47,406 nt of DNA from Candidatus Parvarchaeota archaeon (GCA_017609105.1 JAFCEQ010000001.1:1-47406); one strand, 5' to 3'. Positions 27,365-38,138 are shown, counted from the stretch's first letter. A program made the numbers and translations. The notes: generated by a model from the sequence alone, not told the origin.

Positions 27365-29128
27365 TTAATAATATTCTCCTTTCATTTTTTGTTCTTTGTC
27401 CTTAACGCTTCCTAGCTTATTCGCTCTCGGCCTATTAGTTACAGGATCCTTGCGAAAAGTAATTCCTAATTGCTTAAACAAGAAGTTCATTCCTTTCCTT
27501 GCTTCTGTTGGTTCCTTAGCAATGCTTTTTCTACCAGCTTCACCGTAAAAAACCATTATTCTATCACTTAAATAATCTAATACCATTAAATCATGGTCTA
27601 TTATTAAAACAGAGCTCTCTCTTTTTTTAACAAAATTTCTTATTGCTTTAGCAATGCTTATTCTCTGTTCTACATCAAGGTGAGCTGAAGGCTCATCCAA
27701 TAAATAAATACTTGCTTCTTTGCTTAAACATTCTGCTATTGCAACTCTTTGAAGTTCACCACCGCTTAAATTACAAAGTTTCTTATTAAAGAGTTCTCTT
27801 AACATAAGAGGGTTTATTATTTCTAATTCATATTTCTCGCTTCCAAATTCCTTAGTTATTTTTTGTAAGTGTTCCATAACTGTTTCAGTGCTTTCTGTTT
27901 TAATGTATTGGGGCTTGTAAGAAATTTTTGTTTTAAAACTTATTTTGCCTTTACTTGGTTTTAATTCTCCTGCTAAGATTTTTGCAAAAGTGGTTTTACC
28001 TGTTGCATTCTCTCCTATCACACCAATTATTTCTCTTTGATAAATGCTTCCTCCTTCCACGCTTAATTTAAAATTATTAAATTCTTTCTCAAAATCCTTC
28101 CACTCAAATAATTTTAAGTTTTCTTCAATTTTGAGAGAAGCGTGTTTTTCAAATTTTAGTTCATAATTCCTGAAACGCACGTTCTCCCCTAATATGTATC
28201 CTTTAATATAAGCATTTATTCCATCCCTACTATTTATTGGTTGAGAAACAATACCATAGGCTCCTGGTTTCCCGTAATTTATGTGAAGCAAATCTGTTAA
28301 GTAATCAAGCATTATTAAATCGTGTTCAACAACTAAAACATATTTATTATCATTAATTAAGTCACGGATTATTTTAGCAATTTTAATTCTTTGGCGTACA
28401 TCTAAATAAGAAGCTGGTTCATCAAAAAAATAAATATCTGCTTGTTTTAGGATTGTTGCAAGAATAGCGACTCTTTGTAATTCACCGCCGCTGAGTTTGT
28501 TTAAATCATTGTTTAAAATATTTTCAATCTCTAATTCTTTCGCTTTTCTTAAAATTAAATCAGTATTTTTTTCAATTTTTTTTAATAATTCTATTGTTTT
28601 TCCTTTAAACTTTCTTGGAATTAAATCAACGTATTGGGGTTTATAACTTATTTTAATTTTTTTATCTAATAATTTTTTAAAATATTCGTGCGCTTCAGTT
28701 CCTTTAAAGAATTTAATTATTTCCTTGTTTTCTGCTTCTTTTTCATAATCTCCAAGATTAGGTTTTAAGTTCCCACTTAAAATATTTAGTGCTGTTGTTT
28801 TACCAATCCCGTTCTGTCCTAAAATCCCAACAACACTTCCTTTCTTTGGAATTGGAAACTTAAATAATCTGAAAGAATTTTTTCCATACTGATGAATCAC
28901 TCCATTCTTTAATTCTTCAGGAAGATTTATTATGCTTATGGCTTTGAAAGGGCATTTCTTCACGCAAATACTGCATCCAATGCAAAGAGATTCATTAATG
29001 CTTGCTTTGCCTTCTTTGTTAAAAATTATTATTTCTTTTCCACTCCTAACTATTGGGCAATACTTGTAACAAACTTTTCCGCAGCTCTCACTATTGCACT
29101 TTTTTTTGTCAATAACAGCAATTCGCAT
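27365..29128 (-). CDS. ABCE1/Rli1 ribosome-recycling ATPase
   Basis: N-terminal ferredoxin-like Cys clusters (CIGCSICVKKCPF), two ABC cassettes with LSGGELQRVAI signatures. Confidence 0.97.
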   Translation of the reverse strand: MRIAVIDKKKCNSESCGKVCYKYCPIVRSGKEIIIFNKEGKASINESLCIGCSICVKKCPFKAISIINLPEELKNGVIHQYGKNSFRLFKFPIPKKGSVVGILGQNGIGKTTALNILSGNLKPNLGDYEKEAENKEIIKFFKGTEAHEYFKKLLDKKIKISYKPQYVDLIPRKFKGKTIELLKKIEKNTDLILRKAKELEIENILNNDLNKLSGGELQRVAILATILKQADIYFFDEPASYLDVRQRIKIAKIIRDLINDNKYVLVVEHDLIMLDYLTDLLHINYGKPGAYGIVSQPINSRDGINAYIKGYILGENVRFRNYELKFEKHASLKIEENLKLFEWKDFEKEFNNFKLSVEGGSIYQREIIGVIGENATGKTTFAKILAGELKPSKGKISFKTKISYKPQYIKTESTETVMEHLQKITKEFGSEKYELEIINPLMLRELFNKKLCNLSGGELQRVAIAECLSKEASIYLLDEPSAHLDVEQRISIAKAIRNFVKKRESSVLIIDHDLMVLDYLSDRIMVFYGEAGRKSIAKEPTEARKGMNFLFKQLGITFRKDPVTNRPRANKLGSVKDKEQKMKGEYY

Positions 29129-29241
29129 GAGTTTTACTTAAAAAGTTTTTATTTTTAAGTTTTTTATAGTGCTAATTCCTAACTTTTTTTTGAAAGTAAA
29201 TTTCTTAAAGAATAATTGTTTTCTTTGATTTTTGAACTATT

Positions 29242-29775
29242 GTGTTAATAGGAATTACTGGTGGGACAGGTTCTGGAAAAACAACAGTGATTAAGAGTTT
29301 AGAAAGTTTAGGTTATCCTGTTGTTCATGAAGCAGCTCGCAAGATTATTGAAGAGAAATTATTATTAAATCCTGATTTAAACATTCTTGAATACTTAACT
29401 AATAATCGTTATGAGTTTCAGAAAGAAGTGATAAAAAGACAGATTGAACATGAGAACAAGGTTTTGAAAGAGAATCCTCGCAGAACAATATTTTGTGATA
29501 GAACCATTATTGATTCTCTTGCTTTTCTAGTTCTTGACGGCATTGATAAGATTCCTGAAGAAATAAACTTGTATAAGAATAGGTATGATAAAGTTTTTTG
29601 TTTAGAACCCTTAAATGTTTATGTTAATGATGAAATTAGAAAAGAGGACTTTAATACTGCTCGCAAATTACATTATCTTAATATTAAGTGTTATGAAAAA
29701 CAAGGCATTAACTTAATCAGGGTTCCAAGAATGAGCGTTGATGATAGGGTTGAATTCATTATTAAAAATGTTTGA
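29242..29775 (+). CDS. P-loop ATPase/kinase (AAA_28-like)
   Basis: GITGGTGSGKTTVIKSLESLGYPVVHEAAR; CDRTIIDSLAF. Confidence 0.75.
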   Translation: MLIGITGGTGSGKTTVIKSLESLGYPVVHEAARKIIEEKLLLNPDLNILEYLTNNRYEFQKEVIKRQIEHENKVLKENPRRTIFCDRTIIDSLAFLVLDGIDKIPEEINLYKNRYDKVFCLEPLNVYVNDEIRKEDFNTARKLHYLNIKCYEKQGINLIRVPRMSVDDRVEFIIKNV

Positions 29776-29783
29776 AAAAAAAA

Positions 29784-30968
29784 TTATGTGGTCATTATTT
29801 CTATTACATCCCTGTGTTTTAACACATAATCTTTTCCAAAAGGTTTTTTTGTTCTTACATCAATTGCTTTAACAAATTTTTTTCCAATATCTGTGTGAAT
29901 TTTGTAAGCAAAATCTAAAGCAGTGCTTCCCTTAGGCATTAAAAAGCAGTCAGGCAGAATCCTTCCTTGAGAATCAGCAAGTTTTTTCACTCCTCCAGGA
30001 TAAACAGCAATATACTTTAATTCATTAAAAATAGTGTAATCCAATACTTGTTGCACTCCTGTTGTTCCATGTTCATCAAGAAATTTTTTAATGTATTCTA
30101 AAGCTTTTTTTTGGTTTTCAGGAAGATTTTCTTTCAAGACCTTAAAACTATTTGAACCAGGCACATAATCAATTATTCCTTTTTTATCTGCTTCTTTTAA
30201 AGCAAGTTCAATTTCTGCACTGCACCCAATTATAGTATAGTTTGGAAATTCTTTTTTTAATTTTTCTAAATTTTTTTTGCCATTAATTTTGTCAATCTTA
30301 TTAGCAGCAATAACAAGAGGTTTAGAGTACTTCCTTAATTCTGAAGCAAATCTTAAAAGAGTTTCATCACTCCATTTAGAAGGATTTTGAATATTAAAAC
30401 CAGTTAATGCTTTTTTTACTTGTTCTTCAGTTATTTTTAACCCGCTGAATTGTTGAGCAATTTCTTTAAAAAGCTCTTTTTTTTCTTGTTCCACTCTTCT
30501 TGCGAATTTATTCCATGATTTTCTTAAAATACCTAAAAACCAATAATCTAATTCTTCTTCTAAGAATCTTATATCATTTAATGGTTCATAACTTCCTAAT
30601 TCCACATTCTCTCCTTTCTCATTTGTGCTCCCGCTCACATCAATAATATGAATTAAAGCGTCTGCTTGCCTTAAATCATCTAAAAATTGATTTCCCATAC
30701 CTTTCCCTTCATGAGCTCCTGGAACTAATCCTGCAACATCCATTAATTCAACAGGAACGAACCTAATGCCTTGCTTGCAATAACCTGTTCTTGGATTGCA
30801 TTTAACATTAAATTCTTTGTCAACGCATTCAACTCTTACAAAACCCGCACCCCTATTTGGTTCAATCGTTGCAAAAGGATAATTTTCTATAAGAACATCC
30901 ATTAAAGTCATTGCTTTAAAAAAAGTGCTTTTCCCAACATTAGGTTTTCCAACTAAACCAATTAACAT
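29784..30968 (-). CDS. YchF/OBG-family GTPase with C-terminal TGS domain
   Basis: GLVGKPNVGKSTFFKAMT, DVAGLVPGAHEGKGMGNQFLDDLRQADALIHIID, C-terminal TGS LMPKGSTALDFAYKIHTDIGKKFVKAID. Confidence 0.93.
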   Translation of the reverse strand: MLIGLVGKPNVGKSTFFKAMTLMDVLIENYPFATIEPNRGAGFVRVECVDKEFNVKCNPRTGYCKQGIRFVPVELMDVAGLVPGAHEGKGMGNQFLDDLRQADALIHIIDVSGSTNEKGENVELGSYEPLNDIRFLEEELDYWFLGILRKSWNKFARRVEQEKKELFKEIAQQFSGLKITEEQVKKALTGFNIQNPSKWSDETLLRFASELRKYSKPLVIAANKIDKINGKKNLEKLKKEFPNYTIIGCSAEIELALKEADKKGIIDYVPGSNSFKVLKENLPENQKKALEYIKKFLDEHGTTGVQQVLDYTIFNELKYIAVYPGGVKKLADSQGRILPDCFLMPKGSTALDFAYKIHTDIGKKFVKAIDVRTKKPFGKDYVLKHRDVIEIMTT

Positions 30969-31081
30969 ATCCTTATAAGGAGATTAACTCTTTAATAAAT
31001 TTTTGAAATAATTAAAAAAGGATAATAATTGCAATGAAAACAACATAGTGTTTTTTAAGAAAATAATTCTATTTAAGAAAA

Positions 31082-31621
31082 TCATTCTAAAACATATATG
31101 AATAGTTTTTCACCGAAAGCGAGTGTTTTTTCCTGCGCAATCCTGAACTCATAGTTTTTTTTAATATAATCAAAATTTTTTTTTAAACTTAAACTACTAA
31201 GAATTAATATTATCTTACCTTTTCTTGAAAGATATTTTTTTGCTTTTTTCAAAAAATTAATTATTACTTCATTATCTGTTGTACTTATTAAATCATCGTA
31301 TTCATCAGGAGGCAAGTATGGTGGATTAAAAACAATTAAATCAAATTCATTGTTTATTTTTTCAAATAAATCAGATACGATGAATTTAATCTTGTGAGCG
31401 TTCTTACAATTTTTTTTAGCAAAATTAATTGCTTCTTCATTAATATCAGTAGCAATAACTTTATTCTTTTCAGCTAAGAAGTCAGCAATAATTCCTGAAC
31501 CAGTTCCTATTTCAAGAATTCTTAATCTTGAATACTTTTGTTTTTTTAAAAAATTAAGTAAAAAAAAGGTGTCTTCTCTTGGCAAGTACACTTGTTGTTT
31601 AATTTTTTTATGAATTCTCAT
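31082..31621 (-). CDS. HemK2/PrmC-like N5-glutamine class I methyltransferase
   Basis: LPREDTFFLLNFL, LEIGTGSGIIADFL, FNPPYLPPDEYDD. Confidence 0.85.
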   Translation of the reverse strand: MRIHKKIKQQVYLPREDTFFLLNFLKKQKYSRLRILEIGTGSGIIADFLAEKNKVIATDINEEAINFAKKNCKNAHKIKFIVSDLFEKINNEFDLIVFNPPYLPPDEYDDLISTTDNEVIINFLKKAKKYLSRKGKIILILSSLSLKKNFDYIKKNYEFRIAQEKTLAFGEKLFIYVLE

Positions 31622-31646
31622 TTTTTTTCAATCTTACAAAAAAAAT

Positions 31647-32951
31647 TTATGAGGATATTCCAAGATTTTCTTTCAAGTAATTTATGACATCTGCTAAAAA
31701 CATTTTCTCTTCTTTGCCTGAAATCATGTTCTTAACCACTACCTTGTTCTGTTTCATATCTTTTTCTCCAACAATAATAACAAAAAGTATTTTCTTATTA
31801 GACGCGTATTCAAATTGCTTGCTTAAACTCTTATTCATTAAATCATGTTCTGTTATTATTCCTGCTTGTCTAAGTGTTTGTGATAAAATTATTGCTTCAT
31901 CAAGCATTTTTTTATTTGTTGACGCTACAAACACTTGAGTAAGGCTTTTCTTTTTCTCAATTAATTTCTTTTCTTTCATTAAGGAGAAAAGCCTTTCTAT
32001 TCCAATACTAAACCCTATTGCTGGAATATCTTTCTTACCATATATTTTTAAGAGATTATCATACCTCCCTCCTCCTCCAAGAGAACCGTATTCTTTATTC
32101 GTGCTTTTTATCTCAAAAACAGGCCCAGTATAATATTCAAGTCCTCTAACTAAGCTCAAATTAAAAACAATCCTGTCTTGTAAATCATAAAATTTAAGCA
32201 ATCTATAAAGTTCTTCAAGCCTTTTCAACCCTTCATTATTAGGGTATTTCTTTTTTATTCTTTTTAAAACTGCTTTGAACGTGCCACTAATATTCATTAA
32301 TTCAAGAATTTTTTTAATAGTTCTTTCTCTTAAATCAAGTTTCTTTAATTCTTTTTCAACCCCTTCAACTCCAATCTTATCTAATTTATCTATTGCTCTA
32401 AAAACATTCACTATTTTTTCTTTAGGAACCCCCACATCTCTTATGATTTCATCTAATACTTCCCTATCATTCACTATTATCATGAAATCTTTGAATCCAA
32501 TATTCATTAAAGCCTCACTTGTGCATGCAATGCATTCTGCTTCAGCAGTAACTTCTTTAACCCCATATACATCAATATCTGACTGCCAGAATTCTCTGAA
32601 CCTTCCTTTTCCTGGACGATTATACCTCCAAACCTTATCAATGCAATATCTTTTGAAAGGCATTTTCATAGAAGTATTGTTTGCAACAACTCTTGCAGAA
32701 GGAACTGTTAAATCAAACCTTAATCCTAACTCCCTCCCGCTTTTATCTTTGAAATCATAAATTTCTTTTTTTACTTCATCACCACCACCGCCTTTCTTAG
32801 TAAGAATTTCTAAGTTCTCAAAAACAGGAGTGTTTAAAGGAACAAACCCATACTTTTCATAAGTTTTCCTTATAGTATTAACTAATTGATTGAATAAGAT
32901 CATGTCTTCAGGAAGGAAATCTCTTGTTCCGCGCGGAGTTAAATTTTCCAC
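31647..32951 (-). CDS. hisS: Histidyl-tRNA synthetase
   Basis: TPRGTRDFLPEDM, LRFDLTVPSARVVA, GRFREFWQSDIDVYG, RGLEYYTGPVFE, GGGGRYDNL, AIGFSIGIERL. Confidence 0.97.
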   Translation of the reverse strand: MENLTPRGTRDFLPEDMILFNQLVNTIRKTYEKYGFVPLNTPVFENLEILTKKGGGGDEVKKEIYDFKDKSGRELGLRFDLTVPSARVVANNTSMKMPFKRYCIDKVWRYNRPGKGRFREFWQSDIDVYGVKEVTAEAECIACTSEALMNIGFKDFMIIVNDREVLDEIIRDVGVPKEKIVNVFRAIDKLDKIGVEGVEKELKKLDLRERTIKKILELMNISGTFKAVLKRIKKKYPNNEGLKRLEELYRLLKFYDLQDRIVFNLSLVRGLEYYTGPVFEIKSTNKEYGSLGGGGRYDNLLKIYGKKDIPAIGFSIGIERLFSLMKEKKLIEKKKSLTQVFVASTNKKMLDEAIILSQTLRQAGIITEHDLMNKSLSKQFEYASNKKILFVIIVGEKDMKQNKVVVKNMISGKEEKMFLADVINYLKENLGISS

Positions 32952-33130
32952 TTTTTCTCACATTTCTTTTTAATTAACTAATACATTAATTAAATGATTT
33001 TATTTATTAATTATTTATGTTAATTAATAATTAACTTATAAAATTAATTGAGGATTTAAAACGCAAATTAAAAACCATTACACCTTGTTTTGCAAGAACT
33101 TATTTTTCTCATTCCTTTGCATTAATTATT

Positions 33131-36100
33131 TTAAATGGTTACGCCTATGGCATGAATCATACCATTAAATAATACTTGAAGGAATTTAGGTATTTTTGTA
33201 ATTGAACCGAAAGGCTTAACTTTTACTTCTCCAACCATAATCATTCTTCCAACCTTACCTATGAATCCTGGTATTGCTTTAATAACTGCTGAAGGCCCTG
33301 TGCTATCTCTAAGCGTTCCTTCCCACCAATTCTTTAATTCCATAAGGGATTCAAACTTCACTTCTATGTACATGTTATCTGAAGATTCTCCTGCATTTTC
33401 TGCAATGTTCGTGTCAACCCATTTAATATAACCATCTTCTGTTCTAAAGCTTAATTCAAATATTGACTCATTTTCATATGTTAATCTTAAACTTGTTGTA
33501 ACATTACCCCATTCCATAATTGCTTGTTGTATTCCAGGTTGATTATCTAATTCAAGGTTTAAATTATAGATTGCATCATCAAGCACTCCGCTTTCTTTTG
33601 CTTCTTTAAACTTTTGTTTAAAATTATTAGCAATATTTTTCATCTCAGCAGGTGTTAAAGTAGTTCTAAGTCTTAATCTTGGCTTAAGCCCTTCAATACT
33701 TATTCTTTCTTCACCTGCGAATAAAGACCTATCTGTTCTAAATGTGTCTGAAAATATTTCTTGTGTTTCTTTTATCATTTCTTGTCTTGTTTCAAAAAGC
33801 ATTTGTTCTCTTTGTTCTTTCTCCTTCTCTATTTCTTTTAAATCTTCTTCAGTTAAAGACTCTTCTTTTAAGCTTTCATCATTAGCGTTTAATGTTTCTT
33901 TACTATAATCATTAGACTCTGAGTTAGAATAATCTTCTGCTCCTTGCAGGTTTAAGGAAACTTTTCCTGTAACCATTGGTGTTTTTTCTTGACTCCAATC
34001 ATTTCTTATTTCTTCTCTTGGACCTGTTTCCATCATCCCTCTTCTTTCTGCTAATGGAACATTTTGCATTGACTCGCCCACGCGTTTCTGCATTAAACCA
34101 ATTCCAATACCAAACCTATAAGTAAAGTCTCTTTCATAAAATTCTAAATTAACATGTTCTGTTTTTATTTTAATATTTACAGGAGACCAATCTGGAAAAG
34201 AATTATTGCTTACAGCAGCTAAATAAGCAACTTCAGTATCATAAGATTGAAGTTTAAAGTATAAGTTATTTATGAAATTCTTAAGTTCTGTTAAATTTAT
34301 TTTTCCATTTTCATAATCATTAACTTTGTTTTGTATTTCATCAAAACCCCCTATAATTTTTTCTCTTTTTTGAATAAGGTTTTCAAATCTTTTTGCGCTT
34401 TGAAGAGATTCATATTTTTTAAACGCTTCTTCTAATTTTGGTCTTAATTGCGGATTCCATTCTTTCCAAATAACATCTATTTGTAATTCAAATTCTGGAT
34501 TCTCTTCTTTTACAAAAAATGGTGAGAATTGTTTTTGAATTCTCACGAATAATTCAATATTATCATCAGAATAAATACTAACTCCTCTTAATTTATCACT
34601 CCACTCATCGTACTCATGGAATCCGCTTGCTTTTGCAATAACGACTTCCACAATTTTTTGATTTTCTGCTTTATCTAACAAATCATTAAGTTTATCTTTT
34701 TCTAATAAAATATTGTATTGGAATTCTGTAATATTTTCTCCATCAAAAGAACTTGCGAGTTTCTTTAAAGAATTTATTGAAACAACTAAGTCAGCAATTA
34801 ATTTTTGGTCTTCAAGAGAATAATTTGTTTCAGTATTCTTAATCAAATTAAGTTTGCCCTGTATCTTTTTTTCTTGTTTGATTTTCCAAAAGTCCTCATT
34901 CGCTCTTTTAATATCCTTCTTGACAAGCGTCCAATTCAACCAATTTATGTGCACATTCACACCACACCTTTTTTCTTCAAAAGGTTCATAATAGTAAAAA
35001 TTATTTTCTTCACACCAAGCATCAAGTCCTGTGAATACTTCTTGTTTTGTAAAGCTTTTTTCAACTAATGCTCTCCAATTCCCTATGTTAATTTCATCCT
35101 CTTCAAAATTCATCCAAATATCTCCTGGTGGAATATTTTCTCCTAAATCAACCACGATAAGATAATCTTTTGTATTCTCATCAACAACAAAATCTTTTAA
35201 AGTATCAACTGTTTGAAGACGTTTTATTTCTAAATCATAAGCGCTTATGCTTCCTGCCTTATATTTTTCAAAAGCACTAACATACTCTTTCAATGAATTA
35301 ATAACAACATCTGTATTATTCACTTTGTCTTCAAGAGATTCTAAAGCTTTTTTCGCAAGCCAAATCCTTCTTGCTTTATCTGCTTGAATCCATCCTTCTT
35401 TTTCAGCATTTTTGACAACATCTTTAAATTCTTTCCTATATTTTCCGCCAGCCCATAAATCAAATCCAGTTCTATCATTATATTCATCAATCCACATGTT
35501 AAAGTTGATTTCCACGTTCTCGCTTCTGAAAATTTGCAAATGATTACCAACTTCTACTTCTTCCATATTATTTATCCAAACATCAGGCATGCCAGGTCCG
35601 TAAAGAAGAACGTATTTACCAATATTTTCAGCAATATCAGGGTAACTCATCGCAAGTCCTTCTAATTCAGAACGAATAAGAATAACATTATAAGTTAAAT
35701 TGTATGCTTTTTCTTTTGAAGAATTTTTTTCAAACTCCAGTGCTTCATTCCTGATTGTCTCAAGTTTTGTTATTATCTGCTTTCCTATTGTTTCTTCTTC
35801 TACTGTGAAATTTACTAATTGTCTTGCTTTTAATAATAAATTATGTCTTCTTAATTTTTCAGCTTCAAATAATGAATCTTTTCTTGCTTCCTTAATCACA
35901 TTCTTTTGTTCATCTGTTATGATTGGTTTCCATCTTAGTTCAACATTCATTCCTCCTTTTTCTTCTAAATCAAAATCCTGGCAACCCCAACTATTTATTT
36001 CAAACTTAAAATAATCGTTTTCTAAAAGAAATTTATGATTGCCTAAAACAGTATCTCCAAAATCATCTTTCCAAATATCTGGAGTGCCGTACTTTGTATA

Positions 36101-37597
36101 AAGGATTACGTAATCCCTAATTTGAGTAAAATCATCGCAATTAAAAGCATCTCCTATTCCTTCAAATTTTGCTCTTAATAATTGTGATTTGTATTCAGCA
36201 TCATAAAAGTTTTCAATTCTTGAGGGATCAAAATCTTTTAATTCCTCTGAAAAATCATCTATTTCTTCAACAATCGTTTGCGCTGTTTCTAATAAATCGC
36301 TTTCTATTTCAAAAGAATCCATAAACTCTTTAATCGCGCCTGCTCGTTCTGCTTTTCTTGCTTCAATATCTGCATCTCTTCTTGCTTTCTTAATTTCTTC
36401 TTTATAAGCTTCTGCTGTTGAACCCCAATTCACATCCAACCATGCAAAAGTTTTTCCTTCCACATCATCATAATTGCAATCAAAATTTATTTCAACATTA
36501 TCTCCTTTGTAATAAACCCTTCCTAAATGCGTTTCTCCAAACTCATTCTGCCAAACATCCAAATCATAATTTAAATTCTTTTTAACATAATCACAAGCAT
36601 TTTTTAAATCAGTGCTGTCTTTAGTATCTGAAAAACCGCGCAATGTTGCTTCAGAAATTGTAGAATTATATGCTAAAGCATATGCTGAGCTTTTTGAAGG
36701 ACTTTTATCATAGTTCTCTCCTAATTCAAAAATTGGTTTAACAATACTTATTATTTCATCTCCTAATTCTTCTTGTGATGATGAAACACTTATGCTCATC
36801 TCAGAAAGTAATTTCTCTTGTCTTTGCTCATCCTCCCATCTCCTATAATCTTCATCAGCTTGCCTTACTTGGTCTTCATTCATGCCTCCATACTGTTCCC
36901 AATTTATCCAAAAACCTGCCCAAATCTCATCTTTACTTGTCGGAGCCCTGTCTGTTGGATTTATGTTAAACCCTAACTTGTCTCTAATTATCATTTTATC
37001 AAAATTAAGTTGAATATTTCCAGAATCATCAATCCAATAATTTGGTTCTCCAGGAGTGTAAAGAAGCAAGTAATCCACTACTCTTTTCCAATCATTCAAA
37101 CTTATTCCAACTAAGTTTCCTAATTCTTCTTTTATGTAATATTGGTCTTTCATACAAGAGTATTGAATATCATATTGATTGTTTTCTTTTGCTTTGCTTT
37201 CACAATCTTCCACATAATTAATTACATTACTTACAATATTTTTATAATTATCAGGCAATGTTAAAGAAGACTTATATGTTTCTAAATTACCAATTCCTTC
37301 ATCAACAATTCCTTCATCGTGAATGCCTATTGTTTCATTAGTTATTGTTTCAGTGCTTGTTGTATTCTCTCCAGGTAATTCTGCTCCTTCAGAAGATTCT
37401 GTTTCTATTACAACATCACCTGAACCTTCAATATCTCCTGTTGAAGAATCATCATCAATTGTTTTAGAAGTGCTGTCAATTGTTTTAGAAGTGCTGTTAT
37501 CTATGCTCGTAGTCGTTGTATTGCCTTCTGCATTAACATAAGGAAAAGTTGAAAACAATAAGATTAACGTAATAAATAGTGCACTCCAGTTTTTCAC
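33131..37597 (-). CDS. Giant secreted repeat protein (1488 aa)
   Basis: N-terminal signal peptide; Ser/Thr-rich linker; about seven divergent internal repeats with a [DY]-x-W-x(n)-hGNhxh-type core. Confidence 0.8.
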   Translation of the reverse strand: MKNWSALFITLILLFSTFPYVNAEGNTTTTSIDNSTSKTIDSTSKTIDDDSSTGDIEGSGDVVIETESSEGAELPGENTTSTETITNETIGIHDEGIVDEGIGNLETYKSSLTLPDNYKNIVSNVINYVEDCESKAKENNQYDIQYSCMKDQYYIKEELGNLVGISLNDWKRVVDYLLLYTPGEPNYWIDDSGNIQLNFDKMIIRDKLGFNINPTDRAPTSKDEIWAGFWINWEQYGGMNEDQVRQADEDYRRWEDEQRQEKLLSEMSISVSSSQEELGDEIISIVKPIFELGENYDKSPSKSSAYALAYNSTISEATLRGFSDTKDSTDLKNACDYVKKNLNYDLDVWQNEFGETHLGRVYYKGDNVEINFDCNYDDVEGKTFAWLDVNWGSTAEAYKEEIKKARRDADIEARKAERAGAIKEFMDSFEIESDLLETAQTIVEEIDDFSEELKDFDPSRIENFYDAEYKSQLLRAKFEGIGDAFNCDDFTQIRDYVILYTKYGTPDIWKDDFGDTVLGNHKFLLENDYFKFEINSWGCQDFDLEEKGGMNVELRWKPIITDEQKNVIKEARKDSLFEAEKLRRHNLLLKARQLVNFTVEEETIGKQIITKLETIRNEALEFEKNSSKEKAYNLTYNVILIRSELEGLAMSYPDIAENIGKYVLLYGPGMPDVWINNMEEVEVGNHLQIFRSENVEINFNMWIDEYNDRTGFDLWAGGKYRKEFKDVVKNAEKEGWIQADKARRIWLAKKALESLEDKVNNTDVVINSLKEYVSAFEKYKAGSISAYDLEIKRLQTVDTLKDFVVDENTKDYLIVVDLGENIPPGDIWMNFEEDEINIGNWRALVEKSFTKQEVFTGLDAWCEENNFYYYEPFEEKRCGVNVHINWLNWTLVKKDIKRANEDFWKIKQEKKIQGKLNLIKNTETNYSLEDQKLIADLVVSINSLKKLASSFDGENITEFQYNILLEKDKLNDLLDKAENQKIVEVVIAKASGFHEYDEWSDKLRGVSIYSDDNIELFVRIQKQFSPFFVKEENPEFELQIDVIWKEWNPQLRPKLEEAFKKYESLQSAKRFENLIQKREKIIGGFDEIQNKVNDYENGKINLTELKNFINNLYFKLQSYDTEVAYLAAVSNNSFPDWSPVNIKIKTEHVNLEFYERDFTYRFGIGIGLMQKRVGESMQNVPLAERRGMMETGPREEIRNDWSQEKTPMVTGKVSLNLQGAEDYSNSESNDYSKETLNANDESLKEESLTEEDLKEIEKEKEQREQMLFETRQEMIKETQEIFSDTFRTDRSLFAGEERISIEGLKPRLRLRTTLTPAEMKNIANNFKQKFKEAKESGVLDDAIYNLNLELDNQPGIQQAIMEWGNVTTSLRLTYENESIFELSFRTEDGYIKWVDTNIAENAGESSDNMYIEVKFESLMELKNWWEGTLRDSTGPSAVIKAIPGFIGKVGRMIMVGEVKVKPFGSITKIPKFLQVLFNGMIHAIGVTI
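37455..37496. repeat. Perfect 2 x 21-bp tandem repeat in the Ser/Thr-rich linker of the giant protein
   Basis: TCAATTGTTTTAGAAGTGCTG twice, encoding (STSKTID)x2. Confidence 0.95.
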
Positions 37598-37697
37598 AAT
37601 AAATAAGCAAACAATTTTAATTTATATAATTTTAGAATTTAAAAAAAATTAAAGGATAAATTAATAAAATAACAAGAAATTATTTATTTCAAAAAAT

Positions 37698-37770
37698 GGC
37701 CGATGTAGCGTAATGGTTAGCGCACCAGGTTGTGGCCCTGGAGGACCGGGTTCGATTCCCGGCTTCGGCC
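37698..37770 (+). tRNA. tRNA-His(GTG), with encoded G-1
   Basis: G-1 GCCGATG ... CCAGG TTGTGGC CCTGG ... CCGGG TTCGATT CCCGG CTTCGGC C73; anticodon GTG; single T6-T67 mismatch in the acceptor. Confidence 0.93.
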
Positions 37771-37853
37771 CTTTCCTAAATTTTGAAAACTTTTGGAAAT
37801 AAAAGAAGAACTCCATTAAAGTTTTAAACAAGAACTTTCTTTGAAAGAAATTA

Positions 37854-38138
37854 ATGTTAAAATTAATGGTTTTTATTGGAAGCGCTTTAATTTCATTCAT
37901 TATTGGTTATTTCATATGTTTTGAAACAAAAGATGAAGTAATGGGTAAGATACAAGTTGTGAAAGCATTTATTTTATTATTCTCTGTTTTGTCTTTTATA
38001 TTCTTATTCTTGGATTTAGAAAATTACTTATTCCTTGTTATGCTTCTGTTAACTTATGGTTTAGGAACCTTTTATTGGTTGATTAAGAATGAGAATAAGA
38101 GTAAGAGTAAAACCAAATTCAAAAGAAGAAAGCATTAA
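37854..38138 (+). CDS. Small membrane protein, basic tail
   Basis: 94-aa ORF with about three hydrophobic helices; overlaps the next gene by 50 nt. Confidence 0.6.
   Translation: MLKLMVFIGSALISFIIGYFICFETKDEVMGKIQVVKAFILLFSVLSFIFLFLDLENYLFLVMLLLTYGLGTFYWLIKNENKSKSKTKFKRRKH

Noticed and set aside
32275-32760. 161-aa plus-strand ORF
   Set aside because: Antisense to the conserved core of HisRS.
35341-35550. 69-aa minus-strand ORF within the giant repeat gene
   Set aside because: Different frame of the same strand inside a well-supported long ORF.
37661-37900. Minus-strand ORF of 79 aa containing KGPKPGIEPGPPGPQPGALTITLHRP
   Set aside because: It is the antisense translation of the tRNA-His gene; a known artefact pattern.
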